NCBI GenBank assembly: GCA_016927515.1
Contig: JAFGMN010000287.1
Span: 1 to 47,428 of the forward strand
Direction of reading: 5' to 3'
From: a candidate division CSSED10-310 bacterium
GTDB lineage: Bacteria > CSSED10-310
Length of the DNA: 47,428 bases
Position numbers and translations under genes: made by a program. The notes below the pieces were generated by a model, which was given only the letters and a program-made list of their open reading frames with translations, was not told where the DNA came from and ran no database searches. This document shows positions 1 to 9,061 of the stretch, piece after piece; the first letter of the stretch is position 1; each line of letters opens with the position of its first letter.

Positions 1-645
1 GCATCCATCCAGATTTCGGTCGATGGATCGACATTCGTTTCCATTTGGGAAAACCTGGATGTTGAAACAGCGGACAGCGAATGGATTCTGCAAACACTGG
101 ATATTTCCGCGATCGCCGATGGTCAGCCTGCCGTGTATCTCCGGTGGGTGATGGGCGAAACGGATCAGGGCTGGCGATATTGCGGCTGGAATATCGACGA
201 TGTCGTTTTGACGTCGACTCGGCCCTGTACGATGCCCACACCGACACCCCGACCCACCGCTACACCAGAACCACCCAAAATTCCCGCAACGGGAATTCAT
301 TTGACCATGGCGGATCCCAGCCTGATTCCGGGGGATACGTTCGATCTCACCTATCGCCTCAGAAACGGTATGTCCACTGCCTTAACAGTCGACATTTTCA
401 TCGCATTGGAAGTATACGGTCATTTTTGGTTCTGGCCGACATGGGTCGATATGGACGACGGCATTGCATTCAGCCCGGATGTCACGGTGGGAGCTGCATC
501 GGAAATCACCGGGGACGTTCTCCGGTTCACATGGCCAGATGTCACAGGACCCGCTCCGGGTCTGTTCTTCTATGGACTTCTGCTTGACAGCGTATCCGGC
601 GGCCTGATTGGTGACCTGACTGGTATCTGCTGGGAATTCATGTAA
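1..645 (+). CDS. 3' end of secreted protein with TP-rich linker and shared C-terminal domain (partial)
   Basis: The reading frame is open from base 1, so the gene starts upstream of the window. The first ~75 residues look like a beta-jelly-roll domain ending in GWNIDDVVL, a signature common at the C-terminal side of secreted peptidases (M6/immune-inhibitor-A type) and MAM-like domains. A short linker (PTPTPRPTATPEPP) follows, then a ~115-residue C-terminal domain containing PGDTFDLTYRLRN and ALEVYGHFWFWP. That domain recurs in the products at 9062-10207 and 11714-13519. The catalytic part, if any, lies outside the window, so the function cannot be named. The protein is presumably secreted or surface-exposed. 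A strong terminator follows directly. Confidence 0.8.
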   Translation, partial: ASIQISVDGSTFVSIWENLDVETADSEWILQTLDISAIADGQPAVYLRWVMGETDQGWRYCGWNIDDVVLTSTRPCTMPTPTPRPTATPEPPKIPATGIHLTMADPSLIPGDTFDLTYRLRNGMSTALTVDIFIALEVYGHFWFWPTWVDMDDGIAFSPDVTVGAASEITGDVLRFTWPDVTGPAPGLFFYGLLLDSVSGGLIGDLTGICWEFM

Positions 646-673
646 ACAGGTCATCTAGCTCATCAGCTTCGTG

Positions 674-717
674 CTTCCCCCATGATTGGAATGATCGTGG
701 GGGAAGTTCTTTTTTTT
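674..717 (+). terminator. Rho-independent terminator
   Basis: CTTCCCCC pairs with GGGGGAAG around a loop of ~20 bases that can itself pair in part, and a run of T (TTCTTTTTTTT) follows. It lies just downstream of the first gene and ends its transcript before the aldehyde dehydrogenase gene. Confidence 0.85.
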
Positions 718-795
718 GGTCTCGAATGGGGATTGGATGGTATCATTTAGTCCGATGCTGTGAACCAATCATTCCGTTTTCAGGAGGTTTGGAAA

Positions 796-2169
796 ATGAG
801 CAATATGATCTGCACAGTCAATCCGCTGACGGGTGAAACGCTTGCCCGGTACCAGCAAGATGATATCGAAACGGTCCGCGGCACGATCGATCGGACTGCC
901 GCGCAATATACTGCCTGGTGCCGGACGCCATTTCCGGAACGGGCTGCTCTGTTCAATCGTCTGGCGGAGCGATTGCGGGCGCATGCCGATGAATATGCCC
1001 GGATCATGGCGCTGGAGATGGGTAAACCGGTTCGGGAGGGGCGGGCGGAAATCGAGAAATGCGCGTGGGTATGCGAGTATTATGCTACGCATGCAGCGCG
1101 GTTTTTAGCGGATGTCCCGGTAGACACGGGAGCACGAAAAAGTTACGTTACCTATCGGCCGATGGGTGTTGTCCTGGCGGTTATGCCGTGGAATTTTCCT
1201 TTCTGGCAGGTATTCCGGTGTGCGGTACCGACGATGATGGCCGGGAACACGATGCTGCTCAAGCATGCCTCGAATGTGAGCGGATGTGCTCGGGCAATTG
1301 CTTCGTTGTTTTTAGAATCCGGCGCACCGGACCATCTTTTTTCGTTGCTGGTGATATCCGCTGATCGCGTTGCCGAGGTTATAGCACATCCAGCGGTTCG
1401 GGCAGTGACTCTCACCGGAGGTACGCCAGCCGGTCGTGCGGTGGCCGCAGAAGCGGGACGTCACCTTAAAAAAGTCGTACTCGAATTGGGAGGCAGCGAT
1501 CCGTACATTGTGCTCGCCGATGCCGATCTCGACGAATCCGTTTCGAAATGCATCGCAGGACGCATGCTGAATGCAGGTCAAAGCTGCATCGCAGCGAAAC
1601 GGCTCATCGTCGTCCGCTCCATCCTCGATATCTTTACGCACCGGCTGATCGATGGAATGAGCCGGATCACGTGGGGAGATCCCATGGCTCCCGATACAGG
1701 TATCGGTCCGCTGGCACGCCGTGAGTTGCGGGACGAATTGCATGAACAGGTTACAGAAAGCGTGCGATGCGGTGCACGTCTCCGTCTGGGCGGTGAAATC
1801 CATCCCGGTCCCGGCGCGTTGTATCCTCCAACGGTATTGGACAATGTTCAACCGGGGATGCCAGCATGTGACGAGGAATTGTTCGGGCCCGTGGCGGTCA
1901 TCATTCCTGCGGAAACAACTGAAGACGCTCTGCATCTCGCCAATCAGTCTTCGTTCGGTCTCGGTGGCGCTGTTTTCACAGCCGATACCAACCAGGGTGA
2001 ACAGCTCGCCCGTGACGCCATGGAGGTCGGCTGCTGCTTCGTCAACGACTTCGTCCGTTCCGATCCCCGACTGCTGTTCGGTGGGATCAAAAACAGCGGG
2101 TTCGGTCGGGAACTTGGTATCCATGGAATTCATGAGTTCGTGAATATCAAGACCGTTTATGTCAGGTGA
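796..2169 (+). CDS. gabD: NAD(P)-dependent succinate-semialdehyde dehydrogenase
   Basis: Aldehyde dehydrogenase superfamily, expected to oxidise succinate semialdehyde to succinate in the cytoplasm. The ATG at 796 is preceded by AGGAGG, so I prefer it to the upstream GTG at 760; this gives 457 residues, normal for the GabD1 branch. The N-terminus (INPLTGE-like: VNPLTGETL) and the ending (SDPRLLFGGIKNSGFGRELG, then HEFVNIKTVYV) match the short succinate-semialdehyde dehydrogenase group. The active-site Glu is in VLELGG (about residue 230) and the nucleophile Cys in NAGQSC (about 264). EELFGP is also present. It appears monocistronic, with a terminator upstream. Substrate is inferred from family resemblance; another small aldehyde is possible. 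Confidence 0.85.
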   Translation: MSNMICTVNPLTGETLARYQQDDIETVRGTIDRTAAQYTAWCRTPFPERAALFNRLAERLRAHADEYARIMALEMGKPVREGRAEIEKCAWVCEYYATHAARFLADVPVDTGARKSYVTYRPMGVVLAVMPWNFPFWQVFRCAVPTMMAGNTMLLKHASNVSGCARAIASLFLESGAPDHLFSLLVISADRVAEVIAHPAVRAVTLTGGTPAGRAVAAEAGRHLKKVVLELGGSDPYIVLADADLDESVSKCIAGRMLNAGQSCIAAKRLIVVRSILDIFTHRLIDGMSRITWGDPMAPDTGIGPLARRELRDELHEQVTESVRCGARLRLGGEIHPGPGALYPPTVLDNVQPGMPACDEELFGPVAVIIPAETTEDALHLANQSSFGLGGAVFTADTNQGEQLARDAMEVGCCFVNDFVRSDPRLLFGGIKNSGFGRELGIHGIHEFVNIKTVYVR

Positions 2170-2347
2170 TTCCACCCCCTCACAATCCGACTCCTGCCTC
2201 CCCTGATACTAACGAACCTCAACCGATGACTCCGATCTCGACCTCCACGGAAATTCCTTGATATTGACCGGGCGTTTAACTAGTCTCTCCCTCCACTCCG
2301 GCGAAAGGGCCGGTGATGCCATTCGATTACCGATGAAGGGGGTATAT

Positions 2348-4135
2348 ATGTCTCAAGAGCCACGCGTGCAGTATTCGATCCATCTCGAATCGCCCAAATC
2401 GCATTACATTACAGTCGATCTGTTCATTCCGGAAGCACCAGCAGATCGTTTCGAACTGAAACTTCCGACATGGTTGCCGGGCGCCTATAAATTGAATGAA
2501 TTCTCGGCAAATATCGAGCAGTTCAAAGCATCCAACGGTAGGCAGGAAACCGTATCATGGCATAAAACCGATAAGCTGACTTGGCAAGTTAACGCCAATA
2601 CCGGTCAGCCGGTGCGGATTCAATACAAGGTGTATGCCTTTCAACTGGCCGATGACGCCAGTTACCTGTCCGACGATTTCGCTATCATCAATCCCGGAAC
2701 CATCTGCCTTGCCGTCATTCCACTAATGGAATCTCCGTGTTCATTGGCGGTTATTCTACCGGATCATTGGAAGGACATTGCTACCGGGTTACCGCTGGCT
2801 GATGGAGAAAATCGGCGGTACCGAGCCACCGATTATCATCACCTGATGGATTGTCCGATGCTGATCGGCAATCTCTATCTCCACCGCTTTATAGCCGGAG
2901 GAATTCCTCATGAGGTTGCCATTCAAGGCAAGGGAAACCTCGATTTCGACCAATTCCTCGCCGACCTCGAAAAAATCACTGCCTGCGAAATCGACATGAT
3001 GCAACACATACCGTACGACCGCTATGTTTATCTGTTTCTCATCACCGATCGTGATGCCGGGCTCGAACACTGCAACTCGACGTTAATTTTTGAGCATCAC
3101 TTCAATTTCAAACCGCGGAAAAAATACGCTGAAATGATCAGTATTTTCTCGCACGAACTCTACCATGCCTGGAATGTAAAGGCACTGCGTCCCCAAGAAC
3201 TCGTTCATCCAAATTACTTTACCGAGACCTACACGGATTTGTTATGGGTATCCGAGGGGTTTACGAATTATTACCATTATCAGTTCCTGCTTCGACCGGG
3301 AGTGATTAACCTGAAAGAATATATTGAAGCCGTAACGTACCAGGTCACACGATACCGGCGTTTTCCGGGTTTTGAATACCAGAGCACAGCGGAAGCGTCG
3401 TTTGATGCCTGGATTAAATATTACCGGCAGCACGAAAACACGCCGAATTCGACGATTTCGTATTATCTGAAGGGATCGATGATCGCGTTTTTCCTGGATC
3501 TGGACATTCTCGAGGCGACGAATGGGCGACACCGATTGGATGATGTCATGCGGGAATTGTACCAGGAGCATTATGTCCGGAAATTTGATGGGTTCACGTA
3601 TGACGATGTCGTCCGGACGGCGGAGAAGTATACCGGTCGGAAAATGGACGATTTCTTCCGGAAGTTTGTGTATGGGACAACGGACATGCCGTTTGAATCG
3701 TATTTTCAGAAGGTCGGTTTGGAATTGAAGGCCCAGGATCCGGATGATGATAAAATGAAGAAAGGCAATCTGGGTGTCCGGGTCACGATGAGAGAACATC
3801 GGCCGCATGTTTCTATTGTGCGCAGAAACAGCCCGGCCCAGGATGCTGGCATCCAGCCGAATGATGAGATTGTTGCAATGAATGGTTTGCGCGTCTTTTC
3901 GGATGAGGGTTTTACGGGCCGGTTGGAGCACATGAAGCCGGGGGACACCGTGGAAATCATGCTGGCTCGACAGCATGAAGTCAAAACAGTCACAGCGGTA
4001 CTGGGTGAACCGGTCCCAGTAAAATATACGGCCAAACCGATCAAGAACTCCGGCGACGATCAGCGACGATTGTTCACCATGTGGACCGGTGGGAACATTG
4101 ACGATCTTCGGGAGGTTCCCTGTCCGGATGCCTAA
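2348..4135 (+). CDS. M61 family metallopeptidase (glycyl aminopeptidase type) with PDZ domain
   Basis: The protein has 595 residues from the ATG at 2348, chosen because GAAGGGGG precedes it; the longer ORF start lacks this. The zinc site HELYHAWNVK (H269, E270, H273) and the downstream Glu in LWVSEGFTNYY are the gluzincin signature of M61 enzymes, which also carry the WNVK motif. A beta-sandwich N-terminal domain precedes the catalytic part. A PDZ domain (about residues 470-545: NLGVRV to PGDTVEIML) lies near the C-terminus. There is no signal peptide, so it probably acts in the cytoplasm on peptides. The next gene overlaps its stop codon by 8 bases, suggesting co-transcription. Confidence 0.9.
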   Translation: MSQEPRVQYSIHLESPKSHYITVDLFIPEAPADRFELKLPTWLPGAYKLNEFSANIEQFKASNGRQETVSWHKTDKLTWQVNANTGQPVRIQYKVYAFQLADDASYLSDDFAIINPGTICLAVIPLMESPCSLAVILPDHWKDIATGLPLADGENRRYRATDYHHLMDCPMLIGNLYLHRFIAGGIPHEVAIQGKGNLDFDQFLADLEKITACEIDMMQHIPYDRYVYLFLITDRDAGLEHCNSTLIFEHHFNFKPRKKYAEMISIFSHELYHAWNVKALRPQELVHPNYFTETYTDLLWVSEGFTNYYHYQFLLRPGVINLKEYIEAVTYQVTRYRRFPGFEYQSTAEASFDAWIKYYRQHENTPNSTISYYLKGSMIAFFLDLDILEATNGRHRLDDVMRELYQEHYVRKFDGFTYDDVVRTAEKYTGRKMDDFFRKFVYGTTDMPFESYFQKVGLELKAQDPDDDKMKKGNLGVRVTMREHRPHVSIVRRNSPAQDAGIQPNDEIVAMNGLRVFSDEGFTGRLEHMKPGDTVEIMLARQHEVKTVTAVLGEPVPVKYTAKPIKNSGDDQRRLFTMWTGGNIDDLREVPCPDA

Positions 4136-5012
4136 TACACGTTCTCCTCGGATTCCGTTTTCCCGCTGGCGAAGCGCCGGGGTCTGGCTTTTTGCGCTGG
4201 TAGTGACCCTTGCTATGGCGGTACATCAGCGAAAAACCGGGCCGACTCAGCCAGTGGAAGGAACCGTCCGGATTGATCGAACGGTTTACTCCTACCGGTT
4301 GATTCGGAATCCAACGACGGATGCTCCTCTGACAGTGATGGTGCCGGCACCGGTAGGATACCGGGTTGAGGTCATCTGGCGTGAATACCCGACCACGCGG
4401 CCGTGGAAGCGAATTTCAGCGGATATTCATGAGGGATTCGCTATGGCCGCTATTCCTATTCAACCGTCAGCCGGAAAAGTGGAATATTACGTGGAATTAT
4501 TAGGAGAAACGGAACGGGTACTGATTCCTGGTGCTAGCGGCAGAATCATTGCCCGATACAAAGATCCGGTGCCGGGATGGGCCCTGATTCCTCACATCCT
4601 GTTAATGTTTATTGCCATGGTATTATCCAACCGGTTGGGTGTAGGGATTATTCTCGGTGAACCCACCCGCCCGGATCTGATCATCATGGCGTTCGTTGCG
4701 CTGACGCTGGGGGGACTTATCTTCGGTCCGATTGTGCAAAATGAGGCATTCGGTGCGCCATGGACGGGATGGCCGGTTGGCCACGACCTGACAGACAACA
4801 AAATCGCGGTTACCTGGATTGCTTGGCTGATCGCGATTATACGGCTCCGGCGAGATTCAGCATGCCGCATATGGGTACTAACAGCGGCGATCATCACCTG
4901 TGCTACCTATCTGGTACCCCACAGTTTACTGGGTTCTCAGCATAATTATGACCCGGAACCATCGGTGATACAGGATTCATACGATTCCGCGATTCCGTTG
5001 ATCCGGCCTTGA
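4128..5012 (+). CDS. Membrane protein of unknown function, about five transmembrane segments
   Basis: I do not recognise the family. The start at ATG 4128 is chosen because GGAGGT lies 11 bases upstream; the ORF-track start at 4089 is deeper inside the previous gene. The 294-residue product has an N-terminal hydrophobic segment (VWLFALVVTLAMAV), then a ~110-residue soluble, beta-rich stretch (residues 30-145). Four more hydrophobic segments follow (for example HILLMFIAMVL and IIMAFVALTLGGLIF). The topology suggests an extracytoplasmic domain anchored by a small membrane bundle. It overlaps the M61 peptidase gene by 8 bases and precedes the cobalamin riboswitch. Confidence 0.7.
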   Translation: MPNTRSPRIPFSRWRSAGVWLFALVVTLAMAVHQRKTGPTQPVEGTVRIDRTVYSYRLIRNPTTDAPLTVMVPAPVGYRVEVIWREYPTTRPWKRISADIHEGFAMAAIPIQPSAGKVEYYVELLGETERVLIPGASGRIIARYKDPVPGWALIPHILLMFIAMVLSNRLGVGIILGEPTRPDLIIMAFVALTLGGLIFGPIVQNEAFGAPWTGWPVGHDLTDNKIAVTWIAWLIAIIRLRRDSACRIWVLTAAIITCATYLVPHSLLGSQHNYDPEPSVIQDSYDSAIPLIRP

Positions 5013-5035
5013 CATTTTAAACTAAATTAGTACCA

Positions 5036-5212
5036 TCTGGATTTGCCTCACGGAGAAGCCGGTGTAAATCCGGCACTGTCCCGCAACTGTGACCGGGGAC
5101 GTCTCCCGCACGATATCCATGGGATATCAGCCACTGGAAAAGAACCATCCGGGAAGGCGCAGGAGATTGAATGATCCGGAAGTCAGGATATCCGGGGAGG
5201 CGTTATACCAGC
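5036..5212 (+). promoter_or_regulatory. Cobalamin (B12) riboswitch
   Basis: The conserved core of the cobalamin aptamer is present in order: AAGCCGGTGTAAATCCGGCA, CTGTCCCGCAACTGT, CCACTGG, CCGGGAAGGCG, and GATCCGGAAGTCAGGATATCC, the last being the B12 box. It lies directly upstream of a TonB-dependent receptor gene, the usual target. Binding of adenosyl- or methylcobalamin should lower expression of the downstream uptake genes. The outer boundaries are approximate. Confidence 0.95.
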
Positions 5213-5247
5213 CGTCCTTTCGTGGGGTGAAGGATTGGTTGATTTCC

Positions 5248-5273
5248 GAAAGCCGGCCCCAGTGCCGGCTTTC
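5248..5273 (+). promoter_or_regulatory. Hairpin in the riboswitch expression platform
   Basis: GAAAGCCGG and CCGGCTTTC form a perfect stem with a short loop, between the aptamer and the start codon of the receptor gene. No T-run follows, so it is not a classical terminator. Just downstream, TCACCCC (5280-5286) can pair with GGGGTGA (5224-5230) and abuts the GGGGAAA that may serve as ribosome binding site. Translational control is therefore plausible, but this is inferred. Confidence 0.5.
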
Positions 5274-5302
5274 ATCGTCTCACCCCGGGGAAATGATCGC
5301 GG

Positions 5303-7273
5303 ATGATTCCGTGGTGCAAACGATTACGTGCTTTTTTTATTGCCGGAGCCATCGGTTTCATTATTGCCGGGTGTGGGGTTGATTGCATTGGCGTATCAGC
5401 GAGCGAAGACCCGGATGATACCGAAACAAAACCATTGGAATACAAGGAAACGATCGAAGTGAACGCTCGACGGCCGGATGATCCCAGTGGGATTATCGAT
5501 TTGCCGGCGTTTGTGACGACGATTGAAATTGATGCCCAGGGAACGCGATTCCAGACCCTGCCGGAACTTCTAAGTGGTGTTGTCGGAGTGACAATCAAGG
5601 ATTTTGGGGGACTCGGGAACCTCTCCACTGTGTCCATCCGTGGCAGCGCTGCCAACCAGGTTCTGGTGCTTCTCGATGGGATGCCTCTCAATACCGCTTC
5701 GGATGCGGGGATCAACCTGGCAACACTCCCGCTCGATGCCATTGAAAAAGTCGAGGTGTTGCGCGGAGCAGATTCCGCTGTTTACGGTAGCGGCGCTATG
5801 GGCGGTGTGATTAATCTAATTACGCGTCGTGCCCGTGAAGCTGGTTGGCAGACATCGGGAAGCCTGTCCATGGGGTCATATGATACACTGAATCTCAACA
5901 CAGGATTGTGGCATAGTCTACCCCATTTCGATTGGCGGGTGATTGCGAATTATCGTCGAAGTGTCGGCGATTTTCCGTTTCGAAATAACCGCGGAACCGA
6001 ATTCAATCCCGATGACGACACAATCGATCGCCGGGAAAATAATGCGTTCGATGCGATCGGTTTGACCACGGGTTTTCGACTCAAACCTGCTCAGGATCAA
6101 GAATTCTCGGGAACTTTCGATGGGTTTTATGACGATAAAGGAATCCCCGGAATGATCACGTTCCCATCTCCGCATGCGAAGCAGAAAGACCGTCGTATTA
6201 CCGGAATTCTTCGGTATGAATCGGTCTGGCCCGGCGAAACCGGATACCGATTATTCGCAGAAGCATCGGGGAAATCCATCGCTTTGGATTTCGATGACCC
6301 GCTGGGTGAACAAACGGGGGTTCCCGTTACGACACGGCAACGGACCCGGGTATTGGGTGGGCGGATGGGTCTGGACGTTTATCATCTGGCAGGCAGCGGC
6401 GGCATGACTGTTCATTGGGAAGACGAGCGGCTTGATGATACGCATTTCGGTGTGCCTGACCGGACAACGGTTGCGGTCAATCTTCACCATGATCTGAGCG
6501 TTTTGAACGATTCGCTCTGGCTGACAACGATGCTGCGCTATGACACGATTTCTGATGCCGATGAACACTGGAGTCCCAAATTCGGGGTACGATGGTTTTT
6601 AACCGATCGTGTGTCGGTCCGGGCCAATGCAGGGATCGGATTTCGAGCCCCATCATTCAACGAGTTGTTTATGGAAGCTGGAATGATCGTCGGAAATGCG
6701 GATCTGGTTCCTGAAGAGTCCGTTAGTTACGATCTGGGGATTACGTGGGAAGCGTCGAGGGGACATCTGGAAGCAGCTGTTTTTCAAATAGATTCCGATG
6801 ACCTCATTCAGTACGTGCTCGTTTCGGGTTTCCGATACAAACCGTTTAACATCGGGAAGGCCCGATCACGCGGATTTGAGATTGACGGGAGCTACCGGGT
6901 CGGCGCTGGATTTGTGCTGTCGGGATCCTATACCTGGGATGAAGCGATGGACGAATCCGGTGAACCCAATGTGGATGGAAAACAGATTCCCGGGAGACCG
7001 GAACATGATGTATTCGCTCGAGTTGCCTATGAATACGATCCAGTGACTGTGTGGTCAGAATGGCACTATCTCAGCGGTAATTTTGTGACGCGGGCCAATA
7101 CGAAGGAACTGGATGACCGGAATACCGGTAATCTCGGAATATCGTGGAACATAAATCAATCCATCACCTGTGGAGTCGAAGTGAAGAATATCCTTGATGA
7201 CGATGTCGTGGATATCCGCGGATTTCCTCTCCCACCCCGATCAGTGATGGCAACTGTGCAGGTTATGCGATGA
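5303..7273 (+). CDS. btuB: TonB-dependent outer-membrane receptor, probable cobalamin transporter (BtuB-like)
   Basis: A 656-residue TonB-dependent receptor that should import cobalamin or a related corrinoid across the outer membrane. After a signal sequence it has a plug domain (about residues 45-170). Hallmarks are LPELLSGVVGVTIKDFG, VSIRGSAANQVLVLLDG, and VEVLRGADSAVYGSGAMGGVINLITRR. A ~480-residue beta-barrel follows, including FRAPSFNELF. The size matches BtuB. The specificity call rests on the cobalamin riboswitch immediately upstream. The signal sequence contains IIAGC, which resembles a lipobox and would be unusual for this family. The stop codon overlaps the next gene (ATGA), so the two are translationally coupled. 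Confidence 0.9.
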   Translation: MIPWCKRLRAFFIAGAIGFIIAGCGVDCIGVSASEDPDDTETKPLEYKETIEVNARRPDDPSGIIDLPAFVTTIEIDAQGTRFQTLPELLSGVVGVTIKDFGGLGNLSTVSIRGSAANQVLVLLDGMPLNTASDAGINLATLPLDAIEKVEVLRGADSAVYGSGAMGGVINLITRRAREAGWQTSGSLSMGSYDTLNLNTGLWHSLPHFDWRVIANYRRSVGDFPFRNNRGTEFNPDDDTIDRRENNAFDAIGLTTGFRLKPAQDQEFSGTFDGFYDDKGIPGMITFPSPHAKQKDRRITGILRYESVWPGETGYRLFAEASGKSIALDFDDPLGEQTGVPVTTRQRTRVLGGRMGLDVYHLAGSGGMTVHWEDERLDDTHFGVPDRTTVAVNLHHDLSVLNDSLWLTTMLRYDTISDADEHWSPKFGVRWFLTDRVSVRANAGIGFRAPSFNELFMEAGMIVGNADLVPEESVSYDLGITWEASRGHLEAAVFQIDSDDLIQYVLVSGFRYKPFNIGKARSRGFEIDGSYRVGAGFVLSGSYTWDEAMDESGEPNVDGKQIPGRPEHDVFARVAYEYDPVTVWSEWHYLSGNFVTRANTKELDDRNTGNLGISWNINQSITCGVEVKNILDDDVVDIRGFPLPPRSVMATVQVMR

Positions 7274-9039
7274 AAACAACACGATTGATGAACCCATTCA
7301 CCTCGAAATATGGGCGATGGCTGCCCATAATCCTGGTGCTCTGCGCTGGCTTTGCTGGATCCGGTCCAAAAGCGGCTGCTGCAGTTAGTGTTCTGGATCT
7401 GGAATCCGGCTGGGTAATGGACATAACTGAAATCATGGAAACGATCACCGGACTGGATCAAATCGACGGGATCACTTCCCTGGCGGCGGGAAATGCTGGC
7501 GATGATCTGATGATCGTTGAAGGGGGAGGAGACGTTGTTGTTCTTGATACCCATACATGGGGAATTTTAGCATCCATCAGCGAGATTGATCTCCGCCGTG
7601 TTTTCGGACTCCCCGATGGCGATGGTACAGTATCTTCCCTGCGTCTCGAAACCGCAGCCTCCGATTCACTGATGTACCGGGATGCTACCTACGGCGATTG
7701 GTATCGACTGGACCTGATCAACGGCCATGCCGAATTGTTTACCCTGTTGCCGATGCCTCATACGTTCTATACCGGATTCAGCTTCACATCTCCGTGGGAT
7801 GTTGGAATGATTGTGTGCAGCGCGGGTGGAGCATGGTGGTACGAAACACTGCCTGATCGTCAAGCCATCGATCTGAATCTGGCTGAAATGGTTCACATCA
7901 CCCCGACGCATGTGACAGAGTTTGAAATCGCTGTTTCCGGCAGGTTCTGGCGTTTTCTGATCGCGGTCGGCGCCGGCGGTTCACCCGGAACGCCAACTCC
8001 GACTCCCGGGCCGGGAACGCCGACTGCGACGCCGACGCCCGGAGGCACAGACTATTCCGTTCTGGTCGCCCACGGGGGAAGCAGCGAGGATATCTGGCGG
8101 ATTCGATCCAGTGACTACGGCATCGAGCCGGGTCTGGCCCTGACCGGTGCAGCAGCGAATCAAATCGTGCTGCATGACGGCGAGCTTTACGTCATCAACA
8201 GCCTGTCTCACTCAATAACCGTATATGAAGCCGGATCGGTAGCCTTCAGGCGGGAAATGTCCACTGGGATCGGGAAAAATCCGTTTCTTATGGATTTTGT
8301 GGATAACGATCACATCTATGTGACACAGTTTACCGCCAATGTCGTGACTCGGATGAATTGCCGAACCGGAGCGATTGTGACCGATATTCCGATGCCGGAT
8401 GAATTTCCTGCTGATCCCGGCGACACGACCTGGCCTCGTCCGATGGGTATCGAGGTGGTCGGCGGGATTGCCTATGTCGCGTGTGCCAATTTGAATGATA
8501 CCTATTGTGCCGGTGGTCCGGGGATTCTTGTTCGGATCGATACGGCAACCAACCAGGTGATCGGCTGGACGGAAAGCGGTGGAAGGAATGCTGCCGGAGT
8601 GATCTATGATCCGAGATGGTCTGATTGGCTCTGGATAACGAATGCCGGGGACTACGTCACCGGATCAGGTTTCTCCGAAAACGGGACAATTGCTCTGTAT
8701 TCTCTGACCGGCGGCACAATTGTCGATAGCATTCCGGTGTTTGACGCTCCGTACGAAATCGCATTTGGTGCAACAACGGCCTATTTCTCCAGCGCTGCTG
8801 AGGGTCGCATCGGACGGCTGAGTCTCGATGGTTTATCCCTGTTGACATCGATAGCGCTGCCCACTGCCGGCCATGGTCTGAACTATGTATCCGGCCTGGC
8901 CATGGGGCCTGATCAGCGGCTCTGGATACTCGAGTTCAATCATGATCGGCTGATTACTTTGGATACTCGAACGGGAGACGCTCTTGTCAACGATAGTACT
9001 ATTGGTGATGGTCCGGATGCATTGGTGATCGTTGAATAA
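7270..9039 (+). CDS. Secreted beta-propeller (YncE-like) protein, possible surface cobalamin-binding partner
   Basis: A 589-residue product with a signal peptide (WLPIILVLCAGFAG, cleavage probably near residue 37). The N-terminal part is ~200 residues. A TP-rich linker (GTPTPTPGPGTPTATPTPGG) follows near residues 238-258, then ~330 residues with repeated beta-propeller blade patterns (LVRIDTATNQVIGW, LITLDTRTGDALV). Bacteroides B12 loci encode the surface propeller BtuG next to BtuB. By analogy this protein, coupled to BtuB by a 4-base overlap and behind the same riboswitch, may capture corrinoids at the cell surface. The analogy is by context and fold only. It lacks the C-terminal domain shared by its neighbours. 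Confidence 0.7.
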   Translation: MKTTRLMNPFTSKYGRWLPIILVLCAGFAGSGPKAAAAVSVLDLESGWVMDITEIMETITGLDQIDGITSLAAGNAGDDLMIVEGGGDVVVLDTHTWGILASISEIDLRRVFGLPDGDGTVSSLRLETAASDSLMYRDATYGDWYRLDLINGHAELFTLLPMPHTFYTGFSFTSPWDVGMIVCSAGGAWWYETLPDRQAIDLNLAEMVHITPTHVTEFEIAVSGRFWRFLIAVGAGGSPGTPTPTPGPGTPTATPTPGGTDYSVLVAHGGSSEDIWRIRSSDYGIEPGLALTGAAANQIVLHDGELYVINSLSHSITVYEAGSVAFRREMSTGIGKNPFLMDFVDNDHIYVTQFTANVVTRMNCRTGAIVTDIPMPDEFPADPGDTTWPRPMGIEVVGGIAYVACANLNDTYCAGGPGILVRIDTATNQVIGWTESGGRNAAGVIYDPRWSDWLWITNAGDYVTGSGFSENGTIALYSLTGGTIVDSIPVFDAPYEIAFGATTAYFSSAAEGRIGRLSLDGLSLLTSIALPTAGHGLNYVSGLAMGPDQRLWILEFNHDRLITLDTRTGDALVNDSTIGDGPDALVIVE

Positions 9040-9061
9040 AATGATTGGAAAAGGAAAAACG

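Noticed and set aside
1312-2175. Long minus-strand ORF (287 residues) opposite gabD
   Set aside because: It is a shadow of the aldehyde dehydrogenase frame: no ribosome site, no recognisable domain, and the plus-strand protein is a clear family member.
2170-2347. Promoter of the M61 peptidase gene (TTGATA/TTGACC near 2260-2270)
   Set aside because: A -35-like hexamer is present but no convincing -10 at 16-18 bases, so I did not list it as a feature.
3242-3976. Minus-strand ORF (244 residues) opposite the M61 peptidase
   Set aside because: Composition rich in Arg, His and Ile without motifs, and complete overlap with a well-supported gene on the other strand.
5089-5382. Plus-strand ORF (97 residues) across the riboswitch
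   Set aside because: The sequence is explained by the conserved cobalamin aptamer, and the translated product looks random.
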